Under the pieces are notes generated by a model that did not search any database, was not told the origin of the DNA, and worked only from the letters and a program-made list of their open reading frames with translations. The translations under genes were made by a program, and so were the position numbers. DNA of 64,000 nucleotides from Saccharopolyspora sp. SCSIO 74807 (GTDB lineage: Bacteria > Actinomycetota > Actinomycetes > Mycobacteriales > Pseudonocardiaceae): the NCBI RefSeq assembly GCF_037023755.1, contig NZ_CP146100.1, positions 1,490,501 to 1,554,500 on the forward strand, written 5' to 3'. Positions 34,889-43,631 of this stretch are shown in pieces. The first letter of the stretch is position 1, and the number at the start of each line of letters is the position of its first letter.

Positions 34889-35881
34889 TTGAACACGACA
34901 CGCTGGGGCACCGCTCTCGCCCTTCTACCGTTGGCCGCCCTCCCGCTGGCACCGGCCACCCCGGTCGCACTGGCCACCCCGGATGCACTGGCGGCGCCCG
35001 CCTCCGCCGCACCACCCGCACAGGTCCGGGAGTTCACGCCGATCGAAGACCGCTACTGGAACGACGCGGCGCTGCGGGAACTGCTCGGCGACCCGGTGGA
35101 CTCCGAACAGGGCGACGGCGCGGTCACCTACCGGCAGTTCCAGCACGGCTGGCTGTTCCACACCGAGCGGACCGGGGTCGCCGAGATCCACGGCGACATC
35201 GCCGCCCGCTACGACTCCGCGGGCGGCTACGCGTCGCTCGGGGCCGCCACCAGCGACGAGCTGATCGCGCCGGACGGAGTCGGCCGCTACAACCAGTTCA
35301 CCGGCGGCACCCGCGGAGAAGCCTCGATCTACTGGACCCCGGACACCGGCGCGCAGGGCGTGTGGGGCGCGGTGCGGGCGTTCTGGGCGGAGAAGGGCTG
35401 GGAGGTCGGCTACCTCGGGTATCCGACGACGACCACCGAGGCCACGCCGGACGGGCTCGGCGAGCAGAACCAGTTCGTCGGGCCGGACGCCGCGGGCGCA
35501 TCGGTGTACTCGACCGAGCGGACCGGCACGCACTCGGTGCAGGGCGCGATCCGCGACGCCTGGATCGCGCAGGGCTCCGAGACCGGGCCGCTGGGCTATC
35601 CGGTCACCGACGAGCTGGCGGCGCCGGACGGCGTCGGCCGCTACAACGAGTTCTCCGGCGAGCAAGCCGGTGTTGCCTACTGGCACCCGGACGCCGGTGC
35701 GCACTGGCTGACCGGCGCGGTGCTGGCGCGCTGGGACGAGCTGGACCGGCAGTCCGGATACCTCGGCTACCCGACCTCCGATCCGCACGAGGTCGAGGGC
35801 GGCACGCAGGTGGACTTCCAGCGCGGCTACATCCTGTTCGACCCCGTCACCGGCGGCGTCAGCGACGGTCCTTGGTCGTGA
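34889..35881 (+). CDS. Secreted LGFP-repeat wall protein
   Basis: A 330-residue protein that begins at TTG 34889, chosen for the AGGGGA six nt upstream and because it gives a clean signal peptide (LNTTRWGTALALLPLAALPLA..., cleavage near APASA). The mature part is about five LGFP repeats of ~54 residues; the LGxP/LGYP cores recur (LLGDPV, SLGAAT, LGYPTTTT, LGYPVTDE, LGYPTSDP), with the GRYNQF/GRYNEF partner motif. LGFP repeats occur in wall-bound proteins of corynebacteria and are thought to hold proteins to the envelope. The stop overlaps the convergent hydrolase gene by 23 bp. Confidence 0.85.
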   Translation: MNTTRWGTALALLPLAALPLAPATPVALATPDALAAPASAAPPAQVREFTPIEDRYWNDAALRELLGDPVDSEQGDGAVTYRQFQHGWLFHTERTGVAEIHGDIAARYDSAGGYASLGAATSDELIAPDGVGRYNQFTGGTRGEASIYWTPDTGAQGVWGAVRAFWAEKGWEVGYLGYPTTTTEATPDGLGEQNQFVGPDAAGASVYSTERTGTHSVQGAIRDAWIAQGSETGPLGYPVTDELAAPDGVGRYNEFSGEQAGVAYWHPDAGAHWLTGAVLARWDELDRQSGYLGYPTSDPHEVEGGTQVDFQRGYILFDPVTGGVSDGPWS

Positions 35882-36782
35882 TCCGCGCGGGTTCCGCCTG
35901 GTCCGCGGGCCGGGCGGAACCCGCCACGATCCCGTCCAGCAGTTCGGCGAGCTCGCGGGGACGGCTGTGGTAACCGACGTGCCCGGCGTCGACGGAGTGC
36001 ACCCGGAACGGGTTCCGCGGCGCCAGCGCGTCCGCCTCGGCGATCATCCGGTCCTGCGCGGCGGGCAGGATCGCTCGGTCCGCGGTGAACCGCACGTAGT
36101 GCCGCGGCACCCGGCCCCACCGCTGCGGAGTCGCAGGGCATCGCTGGGTTCCGAGCAGGAAGTTCACGTCCGGTTCCATGGTGCCCAGCAGCGCGCGGAA
36201 CTCGTCCGCGGAACCCTCGGCCATGATCGCCGCGTGCGCCTTCGCCAAGTAGTCGGGATCGGCGCTGCGCAGGTTGAGCCGGACCACGCCGAGCCGCTCC
36301 GGGTCGCCCACCTGCGGCCACGGGATCTGGTCGAACGGGTTGCCCGAGTGCTCGGGCCAGGTGGCGTTCTCGCCGACGGTGGCCGAGCGCACCGCGCACC
36401 ACGCGGACAGGTAGACCAGGCCGTGGACCAGCTCCGGAGCGGCCTCGGCGACCGCGGTGATCGGCACTCCACCCGCACTCGTACCCGCCAGCACCACCGG
36501 GCCGTGCTCGGCCAGCCTGCGCACCACCGCCAGCAGGTCGTCGGTGTAGTCGGTGAGTCCGATCCCGGCCAGCGCGGACGGCTCGGCCGCGAACGCTTCC
36601 AGGTCCTGCGGCGACTGGTGGTAACCGGCGGGATGGTGCGCGCGGGTGCCGTGCCCCGGCAGGTCCACCGCGAGAGTCCGGTGGCCTAGCAGCGCGAGCT
36701 CGCGTTGCAGCGGGCCCCACACCTGCGCGGTGGAGGCCGCGCCGTGCACCAGTAGCAGCGTGGGAGAGGTGTCGGCGGACAA
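35859..36782 (-). CDS. Alpha/beta-hydrolase
   Basis: A 307-residue protein of the alpha/beta-hydrolase fold without a signal peptide. The N-terminus has the oxyanion motif LLVHGAAST, the nucleophile elbow is GTSAGG (Ser), and the catalytic His is in VDAGHVGYHS near the C-terminus. Similar proteins include esterases and pigment- or polyketide-related hydrolases. TTG at 36782 is used as start because GAGG lies 5 nt before it and the coding pattern begins there. The 3' end overlaps the LGFP gene. Substrate unknown. Confidence 0.78.
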   Translation of the reverse strand: MSADTSPTLLLVHGAASTAQVWGPLQRELALLGHRTLAVDLPGHGTRAHHPAGYHQSPQDLEAFAAEPSALAGIGLTDYTDDLLAVVRRLAEHGPVVLAGTSAGGVPITAVAEAAPELVHGLVYLSAWCAVRSATVGENATWPEHSGNPFDQIPWPQVGDPERLGVVRLNLRSADPDYLAKAHAAIMAEGSADEFRALLGTMEPDVNFLLGTQRCPATPQRWGRVPRHYVRFTADRAILPAAQDRMIAEADALAPRNPFRVHSVDAGHVGYHSRPRELAELLDGIVAGSARPADQAEPARITTKDRR

Positions 36783-36877
36783 GCTGCCTCGGTCCCGGCT
36801 GCGACCCCGCCGCTACGGCGAGCCCGGAACCGCCGGAGCCTCGCCGATCACCCGGAGCGCCGCCTGCGGTCGGCGGA

Positions 36878-37348
36878 TCAGAACGGCTGGTCCAACAGTA
36901 GCGGCGGCTTGTTGAACACGACGAACTCTTTTCCGGGATGCCGGAAGCGGCGGTTGCCCGCCTCCCGCGAGTGCGGATGGCGGTGGATGTAGAGCCACAC
37001 GCCCATCGCGAGCCGGTGGAAGATCGGGTTGTCGGTGCTCAGGCGGTGCCTGCCGACGTACTCCGACCAGTCGTGCTCGGGCCAGGCGATGTCCTCGTCG
37101 TCCGGTTCGGCGGCGGCCGAGCCGGTTCGGGTCCGGGACCGGGCCGATGCGGGAGCGGCCGGTTCGGGAATGGCGAGCTGCGCAGGACCGGCGGGCAGCG
37201 CGGCGACCACCTCGTGCAGGCGGTGCACCGTCAACGTGCCCGGGCCCGCGTGCGCGTGCTCGCCGTTGCCGCTGCGCAGCGGGAACGCCAGCAGAACCGC
37301 GGTGGTCAGCGCGAACAGCGCGATCGTCGCGCAGATTTCGATGCTCAT
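36878..37348 (-). CDS. Small single-span membrane protein of unknown function
   Basis: A 156-residue protein. One N-terminal membrane helix (ICATIALFALTTAVLLAFPL) is followed by a Pro/Ala-rich linker and a C-terminal cluster with IAWPEHDWSEYVGRHRL and an aromatic, His-rich stretch (LYIHRHPHSREAGNRRFRHPG). The end is FNKPPLLLDQPF. The ATG at 37348 has GAGGAAG in front. It is divergent from the DUF5753 regulator gene with a 352-bp gap. I do not recognise a family. Confidence 0.6.
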   Translation of the reverse strand: MSIEICATIALFALTTAVLLAFPLRSGNGEHAHAGPGTLTVHRLHEVVAALPAGPAQLAIPEPAAPASARSRTRTGSAAAEPDDEDIAWPEHDWSEYVGRHRLSTDNPIFHRLAMGVWLYIHRHPHSREAGNRRFRHPGKEFVVFNKPPLLLDQPF

Positions 37349-37700
37349 GCTCGCTTCCTCGCGTCTCGGGAGCTCTCGCCGGATGCACCGGCGGCCGGAT
37401 TCGTATTCCTTGCCCGTTGCTGCGACTCGCTCCGGGCGGTTCCACCCGTTCGCCCCGGTCCGGCGTCGCGGGAAAATGCCGCCGTGGCGACCGCCCTCAT
37501 GAACGATAAAGAAACCTGCTTCGCACCGGGAACTACCCAATTGGATGATCTTGGTTGCCGTGCGCGGATTCCGCTGGAAGAACTGAAAGTGAAGCCATGT
37601 CATTCCGGCGCCGGAGCCCGCCCGATCACCGGACCGAACCACCGGCGGATCAGACCACCGGATCGCATCCGGATCAGACAATCCGAGCAGAAGGGGAATC
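37349..37700. promoter_or_regulatory. 352-bp divergent intergenic region
   Basis: There is no gene I would support. The middle (37490-37600) is AT-richer than its surroundings and probably holds promoters for the divergent small membrane protein and the XRE regulator. GGGGAA before 37701 is the ribosome site of the regulator. Confidence 0.4.
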
Positions 37701-38633
37701 ATGAGCCGCACCGCCGAGAGCCTCTCCCGGGAGGGCGTTGGCCGGCAGCGCATCCGCGCCGATGGCTCCGCCGGAGGCGTTCCCGCGGACAGCGTCGCGC
37801 ACCGCGCGCTGAGCCCGCCCGTGGCCCGCCTGCGACTGGGACGGCTGCTCCGCGACATGCGGGAGAGCTGCGGAAAGACGCAGGCCGAGGCGGCGCTCGC
37901 GCTGGAGTGCACCAAACCGAAGATCAGCAAGATCGAAACCGGCAAGGCCACCATCGGCCCGGGTGACGTCCGGCTGCTCGTCGGGTTCTACGGGGTGCAC
38001 GGCGATCCGACGGAAGCCGTGCTGGAACTCGCCCGCCAGGCGCGGAAGCGGAATCAGATTCGCGTTCCCGATTGGGCGCAACGTTTCGTCGCATTGGAAA
38101 GCATTGCCACCGCGGTCTCGATCTACCAGTCCGAACTCGTGCCCGCGCTGTTGCGGACCGCCGACTACGCGAAGGCGATCAACCGCGCCGCCGACACCGG
38201 CCTGAGCGACGAAGAACTCGAACGCCTTTCCGCGGTCCTCGAGGAACGCAGAACGGTGCTCGACCGGGAGCAGCCACCGCAAATCGCGGCCGTGCTCAAC
38301 GAAGCCGTGCTGCGCCGCCCGGTGGGTGGCGAGCCGGTGCTGCAGAACCAGCTGGAGCACCTGCGCGAGCTGGCCGATCTGCCGAACGTCGCGGTGCAGA
38401 TCCTGCCCTTCGACACCGGCGCGCACCCGGCGATGGCCACGTCGTTCCAGCTGGTGCGCACCGAGCAGCCGACCCCGAGTTCGGTGGTCTACCTGGAGGA
38501 GCTGATCGGTTCCAGCTACCTCGACAGCAACGCGCAGACCGACTGGTACGCGCGCACCTTCGACCGGCTCCAGGACACCGCGCTGAACACCGAACGCAGT
38601 GCCGAACTGCTGGAGAAGCTGCTCGGGGCTTGA
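37701..38633 (+). CDS. XRE-family regulator with DUF5753 domain
   Basis: A 310-residue protein. An N-terminal extension of ~45 residues is followed by a helix-turn-helix (LGRLLRDMRESCGKTQAEAALAL, then KPKISKIETGK). The DUF5753 domain (residues ~115-305) has IYQSELVPALLRTADYA, EERRTVLDRE, FEATURES such as VQILPFDTGAHPAM and VVYLEELIGSSYLD. Such regulators are abundant in spore-forming actinobacteria and usually have a small DUF397 partner nearby. None is seen here; the 156-residue membrane protein is the only divergent neighbour. Confidence 0.87.
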   Translation: MSRTAESLSREGVGRQRIRADGSAGGVPADSVAHRALSPPVARLRLGRLLRDMRESCGKTQAEAALALECTKPKISKIETGKATIGPGDVRLLVGFYGVHGDPTEAVLELARQARKRNQIRVPDWAQRFVALESIATAVSIYQSELVPALLRTADYAKAINRAADTGLSDEELERLSAVLEERRTVLDREQPPQIAAVLNEAVLRRPVGGEPVLQNQLEHLRELADLPNVAVQILPFDTGAHPAMATSFQLVRTEQPTPSSVVYLEELIGSSYLDSNAQTDWYARTFDRLQDTALNTERSAELLEKLLGA

Positions 38634-38817
38634 TCCGCTCTCGGTCCGGTCACGAAGGGACCACGGTTCGATCGGCTGCCGCGCAGGATCGTTGGCCGCC
38701 GCCGGTCCGCGCTGATAGCCCGGGTCGTGGCCGCAGACGGCAACCCGCAACCGCTGTGGCGCGTGGGGAAGAATGCCTTCGCTACCCCACCCGGCTTGGC
38801 GATCTGAGGACGGTGCC

Positions 38818-41800
38818 GTGGAGCCCAGCAGCCCGGTCCGCGCGGACGACCCGGACATCGCGCAGCGCTCCCGCCTCGACGAACTGGAAGCGCGGGCGGC
38901 GCTGCGGGCTCGGTGGGCCGCGCACTCGCTGGCGCTGTTCGCGGGCGTGGCCGGGTTGATCTGCGCGCTGGTGCTGCCGTTCGCGCCGGTGTGGGCGGAC
39001 CGCACGGACGTGCATTGGCCGTCCGCCGAGGAACCCGCGGTGTCCACGACCGCCCTGCTCGCTCCCTACCGGCCTGCCGAATTCACCGCGACGGTGCCCT
39101 GCCCGGTGCTGCGCACAGCGCTGGACAAGCCCGCGCCGACGACCTTGCTGTCAACCTTGCCGCCGGGCAGCGACCGCGAAGGCATGGTGCTGAGCACCGC
39201 GGCGGGCGAGCCGGAACTGGTGCTCGGCCAGCGCGAAGTGCCGCTGCCGCCGCTGCCTGCCGACTGCGACCTGACCGTGCGCGCGGACGGGCACGACTCG
39301 CAGGTCTCGATCGGCGACAGCCCGGTGATCACGCTGCCGGGAGTCGCCGCGCCGGAGGTCTTCACCTTCCGCACCGGGCTCGCGCCGCCGGACGCGGCGC
39401 AGCTGTCGGTCGACGCCCGCACCTACTCGTGGTTCGAGACGTCCCCGACGCCGCTGAAGAGGTCGCTGGCGCTCACCGCGATCCTGCTCGCCGCGGTGTC
39501 GCTGCTGCTGCTGGTCGCGCACGCGCCGCCGACGTGGACCGGGGTCCGGCTGGCACTGCGCCGACGCATTCGGTGGAACACTTCACTAATACTGCTGACT
39601 GATGCCGCGGTGGCTGCCGCGCTCGCGTCGTGGCTGGTCATCGGACCGCTCAGCGATGACGACGGCTTCGCGATGCTGACCGTGCGCAATTTCGCGGAGA
39701 CCGGCGACATCGGCAACTTCTACCGCTGGTTCAACGCCTCGGAAACCCCGTTCACGCTGGTGCAGCACCTGATGCGCTGGGTTTCCGACTACAGCCTGGC
39801 GCCCGCGTGGCTGCGGGTGCCCAGCGTCGTCGCCGGTTTCCTCACCTGGCTGGTGCTCGGCCACGGCATCGTCGCGCGGCTGTGCCGGGGCACCCGGCGA
39901 GTGCCGCTGCACCTGTTGACCGCGGTGTTCTTCCTCGTCTGCTGGCTGCCGTTCGACCTGGGCATCCGGCCGGAGGCGTTCGTCGCGCTCGGCACCGCCG
40001 GTGTCGTCGCGGCGCTGCTGCGGGCGAGCGCCGAAGGCGCGCGCTCGCCGTTCGGATGGCTCGGCGCCGCCGCGTTGCTGACCGGGCTCACGGTCGCTGT
40101 CACGCCCACCGGGATCGCCGCACTGCTGATCGTGGCGATGTTCGCGCCGCGGATCCGGCGCCTGTTGCTGCGCCCCGGGACGGTCAGCCGGTGGCTGGTG
40201 TTGCCCGCACGGGTCGCGCTGCTCGGCTGCCTCGGCGCGGTCGGTGTGGTCGCGATGTTCACCGACTCCACCTGGAACGGGCTCAAACAGGCCAATGCCG
40301 TGCACAACGAGTTCGGGCCGAGCCTGGGCTGGTACCAGGAGATCGACCGGTACGCGGAGCTGCTGGGCACCACCTCGTGGGGCTCGGCGGGCAAACGGCT
40401 GGCCGTGCTGCTGACGGTGACCGCGGTGCTGATCACCGCCGGGTGCGCGATGCGTGGATTGCACCGCATGACGCGGATGCCGGAGCTGCCGTTGCTGCTC
40501 GGCTCGGTGGTCGCGGTGTTCGCGACGCTGTGGTTCACGCCGTCGAAGTGGACGCACCACTTCGGCGCGCTGGCCGGTCTCGCGCCCGCGCTGCTGGCGG
40601 CGACGGTGGTGCTGCTGTCCCGGACGGGCGTGCTGGAGTCCGCGCGGCGGGAGGCGAAGCTGCTCGGCCTGTTCGGCGCGGTGGCCGCCGCGGTCGCCGC
40701 CGCGCTGTCGTTCATGGGGCCGAACTCGTGGTGGCAGTACTCCGATTTCGGCATGGCGTGGTCGGACGCCCCGGTGCGGCCGCTGGGATTGCCGCTGGAC
40801 AGCCCGCTGGCGTGGCTGGCAGCGGCCGCCGTCGTCGGGCTCGCGGCATACGGACTGGTGCGGCTGCGGGTGCTCGCTTCGGCGGTCACGCTGCCTGCTT
40901 CTTCGCTGTTCACGCTGTCCGCGCTGGTGATGGTCGGGGTGCTGCTCGGCTCGTTCGCGCAGGCGCCCGCCAAGGCCGGCGAATTCTCCATCGCTCAGTC
41001 CAATTGGGACAGCGTTCGCGCGCGCAGCTGCGGCATCGAGAACGAGGTGGAGACGCTGCCGCTGGCCGAGAACGGCACGCTGCGGATCACCGACGGCCCG
41101 CTGGACGACACCGGCGAAGCAGGCAGCGGCGAGACGGGCAGCGGCTTCGCCGCGAATCAAGGACGTCCCGGATGGCCCCCGCAGGAACCGCTGCTGCGCC
41201 GCCCGCCGGGCGAGCGACCGCTGCGCCCGACCGGCCCGGAAGCGACACCGGCCGAGGCGAGTCCGCTGATGTGGGACAGCCTGGCCAACGGGCCGCGGAC
41301 CGTCGGCGAAGTGACCACCGGCTGGTTCGAGCTGCCCCGCCCGCGCCCCGGGCAAGTGCTGTCGGTGTGGGTCGCCGGACGCCCCGAGCAGGGCAACGAC
41401 CTGCGCATGGAGTTCGGCGGCTCGACCGGTTCCGGGACGCGCGGCCTCGGCTCGCGAACGCTGCGGGACGCACCGCCGCAGCAGCTCCCGTTCGAGGATC
41501 CGCGGATGGGCAGGCCCGTCGACTGGCGCGACTTCAGCTCCTGGCGGCTGCTCACCGTAGACGCGAACGAGTTGCCCGCCGGTACCGACCGGGTGCGGCT
41601 GCGCGCCACCGACACCACCACCGACGAGCAGGGCTGGCTCGCGTTCGGCGGCCCGGCGGTGCGAGATGTGGTGCCGCTGCGCGACGTTCTGGACGGCGGG
41701 CGGCCTGCGCTGGTCGATTGGCCGATCAGCTTCCTGTTCCCGTGCCACATCGACTACCCGCGCGTCACGCGGGGCACCGCGGACAGTCCGGGCGTGCTGG

Positions 41801-42060
41801 TCACCCCGCCCGGCGGAGAAGGCTCGATGGCGTTCGACCCGTCCTACGGCGGTGTGTTCACCGGCGCGCTGAGCCAGTCCCGCCGCCTGGAGACTCCGAG
41901 CCGGTTGCGCGGTGCGCCCGGAGTGATCTGGGGCCACGTGCTGTCGGTGAGCTACGACGTGGAACGGGACGCCTACGACACCCGCACCCGCCGCGTGCGG
42001 CAGGGCGGCGCGGACGGCGACGGCGAGTACCCGTTCGAGCCCGGCAACCTGCATCCCTGA
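38818..42060 (+). CDS. Arabinosyltransferase, Emb paralogue 3
   Basis: A 1080-residue Emb-type GT-C protein. A polar N-terminus of ~40 residues precedes the first helix. The catalytic region is LSDDDGFAMLTVRNF with GDIGNFYRWF and SETPFTLVQHLMRWV. TPSKWTHHFGALAGLAPA is the PTKWTHHFG equivalent. The outer C-terminal region has an insert rich in Pro, Gly and Arg (around residues 760-820). The GTG at 38818 has GAGGA 7 nt upstream and is preferred over the ATG at 38773, whose ribosome site is too close. It heads a module with GtrB-like, GtrA and FAD-oxidoreductase genes. Confidence 0.85.
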   Translation: MEPSSPVRADDPDIAQRSRLDELEARAALRARWAAHSLALFAGVAGLICALVLPFAPVWADRTDVHWPSAEEPAVSTTALLAPYRPAEFTATVPCPVLRTALDKPAPTTLLSTLPPGSDREGMVLSTAAGEPELVLGQREVPLPPLPADCDLTVRADGHDSQVSIGDSPVITLPGVAAPEVFTFRTGLAPPDAAQLSVDARTYSWFETSPTPLKRSLALTAILLAAVSLLLLVAHAPPTWTGVRLALRRRIRWNTSLILLTDAAVAAALASWLVIGPLSDDDGFAMLTVRNFAETGDIGNFYRWFNASETPFTLVQHLMRWVSDYSLAPAWLRVPSVVAGFLTWLVLGHGIVARLCRGTRRVPLHLLTAVFFLVCWLPFDLGIRPEAFVALGTAGVVAALLRASAEGARSPFGWLGAAALLTGLTVAVTPTGIAALLIVAMFAPRIRRLLLRPGTVSRWLVLPARVALLGCLGAVGVVAMFTDSTWNGLKQANAVHNEFGPSLGWYQEIDRYAELLGTTSWGSAGKRLAVLLTVTAVLITAGCAMRGLHRMTRMPELPLLLGSVVAVFATLWFTPSKWTHHFGALAGLAPALLAATVVLLSRTGVLESARREAKLLGLFGAVAAAVAAALSFMGPNSWWQYSDFGMAWSDAPVRPLGLPLDSPLAWLAAAAVVGLAAYGLVRLRVLASAVTLPASSLFTLSALVMVGVLLGSFAQAPAKAGEFSIAQSNWDSVRARSCGIENEVETLPLAENGTLRITDGPLDDTGEAGSGETGSGFAANQGRPGWPPQEPLLRRPPGERPLRPTGPEATPAEASPLMWDSLANGPRTVGEVTTGWFELPRPRPGQVLSVWVAGRPEQGNDLRMEFGGSTGSGTRGLGSRTLRDAPPQQLPFEDPRMGRPVDWRDFSSWRLLTVDANELPAGTDRVRLRATDTTTDEQGWLAFGGPAVRDVVPLRDVLDGGRPALVDWPISFLFPCHIDYPRVTRGTADSPGVLVTPPGGEGSMAFDPSYGGVFTGALSQSRRLETPSRLRGAPGVIWGHVLSVSYDVERDAYDTRTRRVRQGGADGDGEYPFEPGNLHP

Positions 42061-42232
42061 CCCCGCGCGCACATAACGATCAAACGATCGGGCTGCGAAC
42101 CGCGGCCGTGCTGCGCAAAACTGATCGTGCGCGAGTGCGCCCGGCACCGCCCCGCCCGGGCCCGTTCCACGGGCAACGCACCGGCGGTCCGCGGCGTCCA
42201 CGCAGCGGGTGGGAGCGAGGGAGGTCTTTCAG

Positions 42233-43240
42233 GTGGCGGAAACGATCGGCGAAGCCGTACCCGTGCCGTCGCCGGAACCGCGGCGCGAGCGCGCGAGAAC
42301 CGGCCTGCGGATCTGCTACGTCCTGCCGGTCTACAACGAAGCCGAGGGCATCCGCGGTTTCCACCGCGCGTTGCTCGCGGCCACCGGGACGCGCCCCGAA
42401 TTCGACTACGAGTTCATCTACGTCAACGACGGTTCCGCGGACCGCTCGCTGGTGATCCTGCGGGAACTCGCCATCGCCGATCCGCGGGTGCGGGTGCTGG
42501 ACTTCGCCCGCAACTTCGGCCACCAGATCGCCATCACCGCTGGCCTGGACTACGCCGACGGCGACGCGGTGATCGTGATGGACACCGATCTGCAGGATCC
42601 GCCGGAGGTGAGCCTGGAGCTGATCGACGCCTGGCGCGGCGGTGCCGAGATCGTCTCGGCGCGGCGGCGCAGCAGGCAGGACACCCGGTTCAAGCGGCTC
42701 ACCGCGCACACCTACTACCGGCTGCTGCACACCTGGGCCGAAGTGGACATCCCGACCGACACCGGCGATTTCCGCCTGCTCGACCGGCGCGCGGCCGAGG
42801 AGCTGCGCGGCTTCCGCGAACGCAGCAGGTTCATCCGCGGCATGGTCGCCTCGATGGGGTTCCAGCACACCGAGGTGCTGTTCGACCGGGACGAGCGCGC
42901 CGCGGGCGAGACGAAGTACCCGCTGCAGCAGATGGTGCGGCTGGCCGCCGACGGCGTCACCGGTTTCTCCACCGCACCGCTGAAGCTGATCACTCGGGTG
43001 GGGTTCGTGAGCTTGGCGCTGGCCGCGATCGGCATCATGTACGCGGTGGCGATGCGGCTGCTGTGGCCGTCGATCACCGTTTCCGGCTGGACGATGCTGA
43101 TGGTGGTGATGTTGTTCCTCGGCGGGGTGCAAATGCTGTCGCTGGGCGTGATCGGCAGCTACATCGGGCGGATCTACCACGAGGTCCAGCAGCGGCCGCT
43201 GTACATCGTGCGCAGAGAGATCCGGCATGACCAGGACTGA
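42233..43240 (+). CDS. GT2 polyprenyl-phosphate glycosyltransferase, GtrB/ArnC type
   Basis: A 335-residue GT-A transferase with two C-terminal membrane helices. The nucleotide-sugar domain shows YVLPVYNEAEGI, YVNDGSADRS, the metal motif VMDTDLQDPPE and TGDFRLLDRRAAEEL; the helices are at FVSLALAAIGIMYAVA and MLMVVMLFLGGVQML. Such enzymes load a sugar onto polyprenyl phosphate on the inner leaflet for use by a GT-C enzyme outside. GTG 42233 has GAGG 8 nt before. The end overlaps the next gtrA gene by 14 bp. The partnership with GtrA and with the preceding Emb suggests decoration of arabinogalactan; the sugar is unknown. Confidence 0.88.
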   Translation: MAETIGEAVPVPSPEPRRERARTGLRICYVLPVYNEAEGIRGFHRALLAATGTRPEFDYEFIYVNDGSADRSLVILRELAIADPRVRVLDFARNFGHQIAITAGLDYADGDAVIVMDTDLQDPPEVSLELIDAWRGGAEIVSARRRSRQDTRFKRLTAHTYYRLLHTWAEVDIPTDTGDFRLLDRRAAEELRGFRERSRFIRGMVASMGFQHTEVLFDRDERAAGETKYPLQQMVRLAADGVTGFSTAPLKLITRVGFVSLALAAIGIMYAVAMRLLWPSITVSGWTMLMVVMLFLGGVQMLSLGVIGSYIGRIYHEVQQRPLYIVRREIRHDQD

Positions 43241-43631
43241 GCAGCAGGTCAAACTGCCGCTGCCGAGCCGCGCGCTGGTGCTCTACGGGATCATCGGAGT
43301 CTGCGGCGTCACCCTGGACTACCTGCTGTTCCTGCTGCTGTTCAACGTGGCCGGGATGCACGAGCAGGTGGCGAACGCGATCAGCACCAGCGTGGGCATC
43401 GCGAACAACTTCGTGTTCAACGCCTGGTTGAACTTCCGCACCCGGGACCGGCTGCTGCGGCGGTTCGCCCGGTTCTACACGGTCGGCCTGGCCGGGATGG
43501 CGCTGACGTTCCTGCTGCTGCAGCTCGGCTCCGGGGCGTTCGGCTGGAATCCGAACCTGGTCAAAGCGGCCGCGATCCCGCTGGTCGTCGGGCTGCAGTA
43601 CTTGATCAACAAGAGGTGGAGTTTCGGATGA
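43227..43631 (+). CDS. GtrA-family membrane protein
   Basis: A 134-residue protein with four membrane helices of the GtrA domain (YGIIGVCGVTLDYLLFLLLF, the NNFVFNAWLNFRTRDR loop, VGLAGMALTFLLLQ, and the terminal QYLINKRWSFG). GtrA proteins are thought to flip polyprenyl-phospho-sugars made by GtrB enzymes. The start lies inside the end of the GtrB-like gene and the stop overlaps the next start (ATGA). The three are therefore translated as a unit. It is a different protein from the Rv3789-like GtrA at 25203. Confidence 0.87.
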   Translation: MTRTEQQVKLPLPSRALVLYGIIGVCGVTLDYLLFLLLFNVAGMHEQVANAISTSVGIANNFVFNAWLNFRTRDRLLRRFARFYTVGLAGMALTFLLLQLGSGAFGWNPNLVKAAAIPLVVGLQYLINKRWSFG

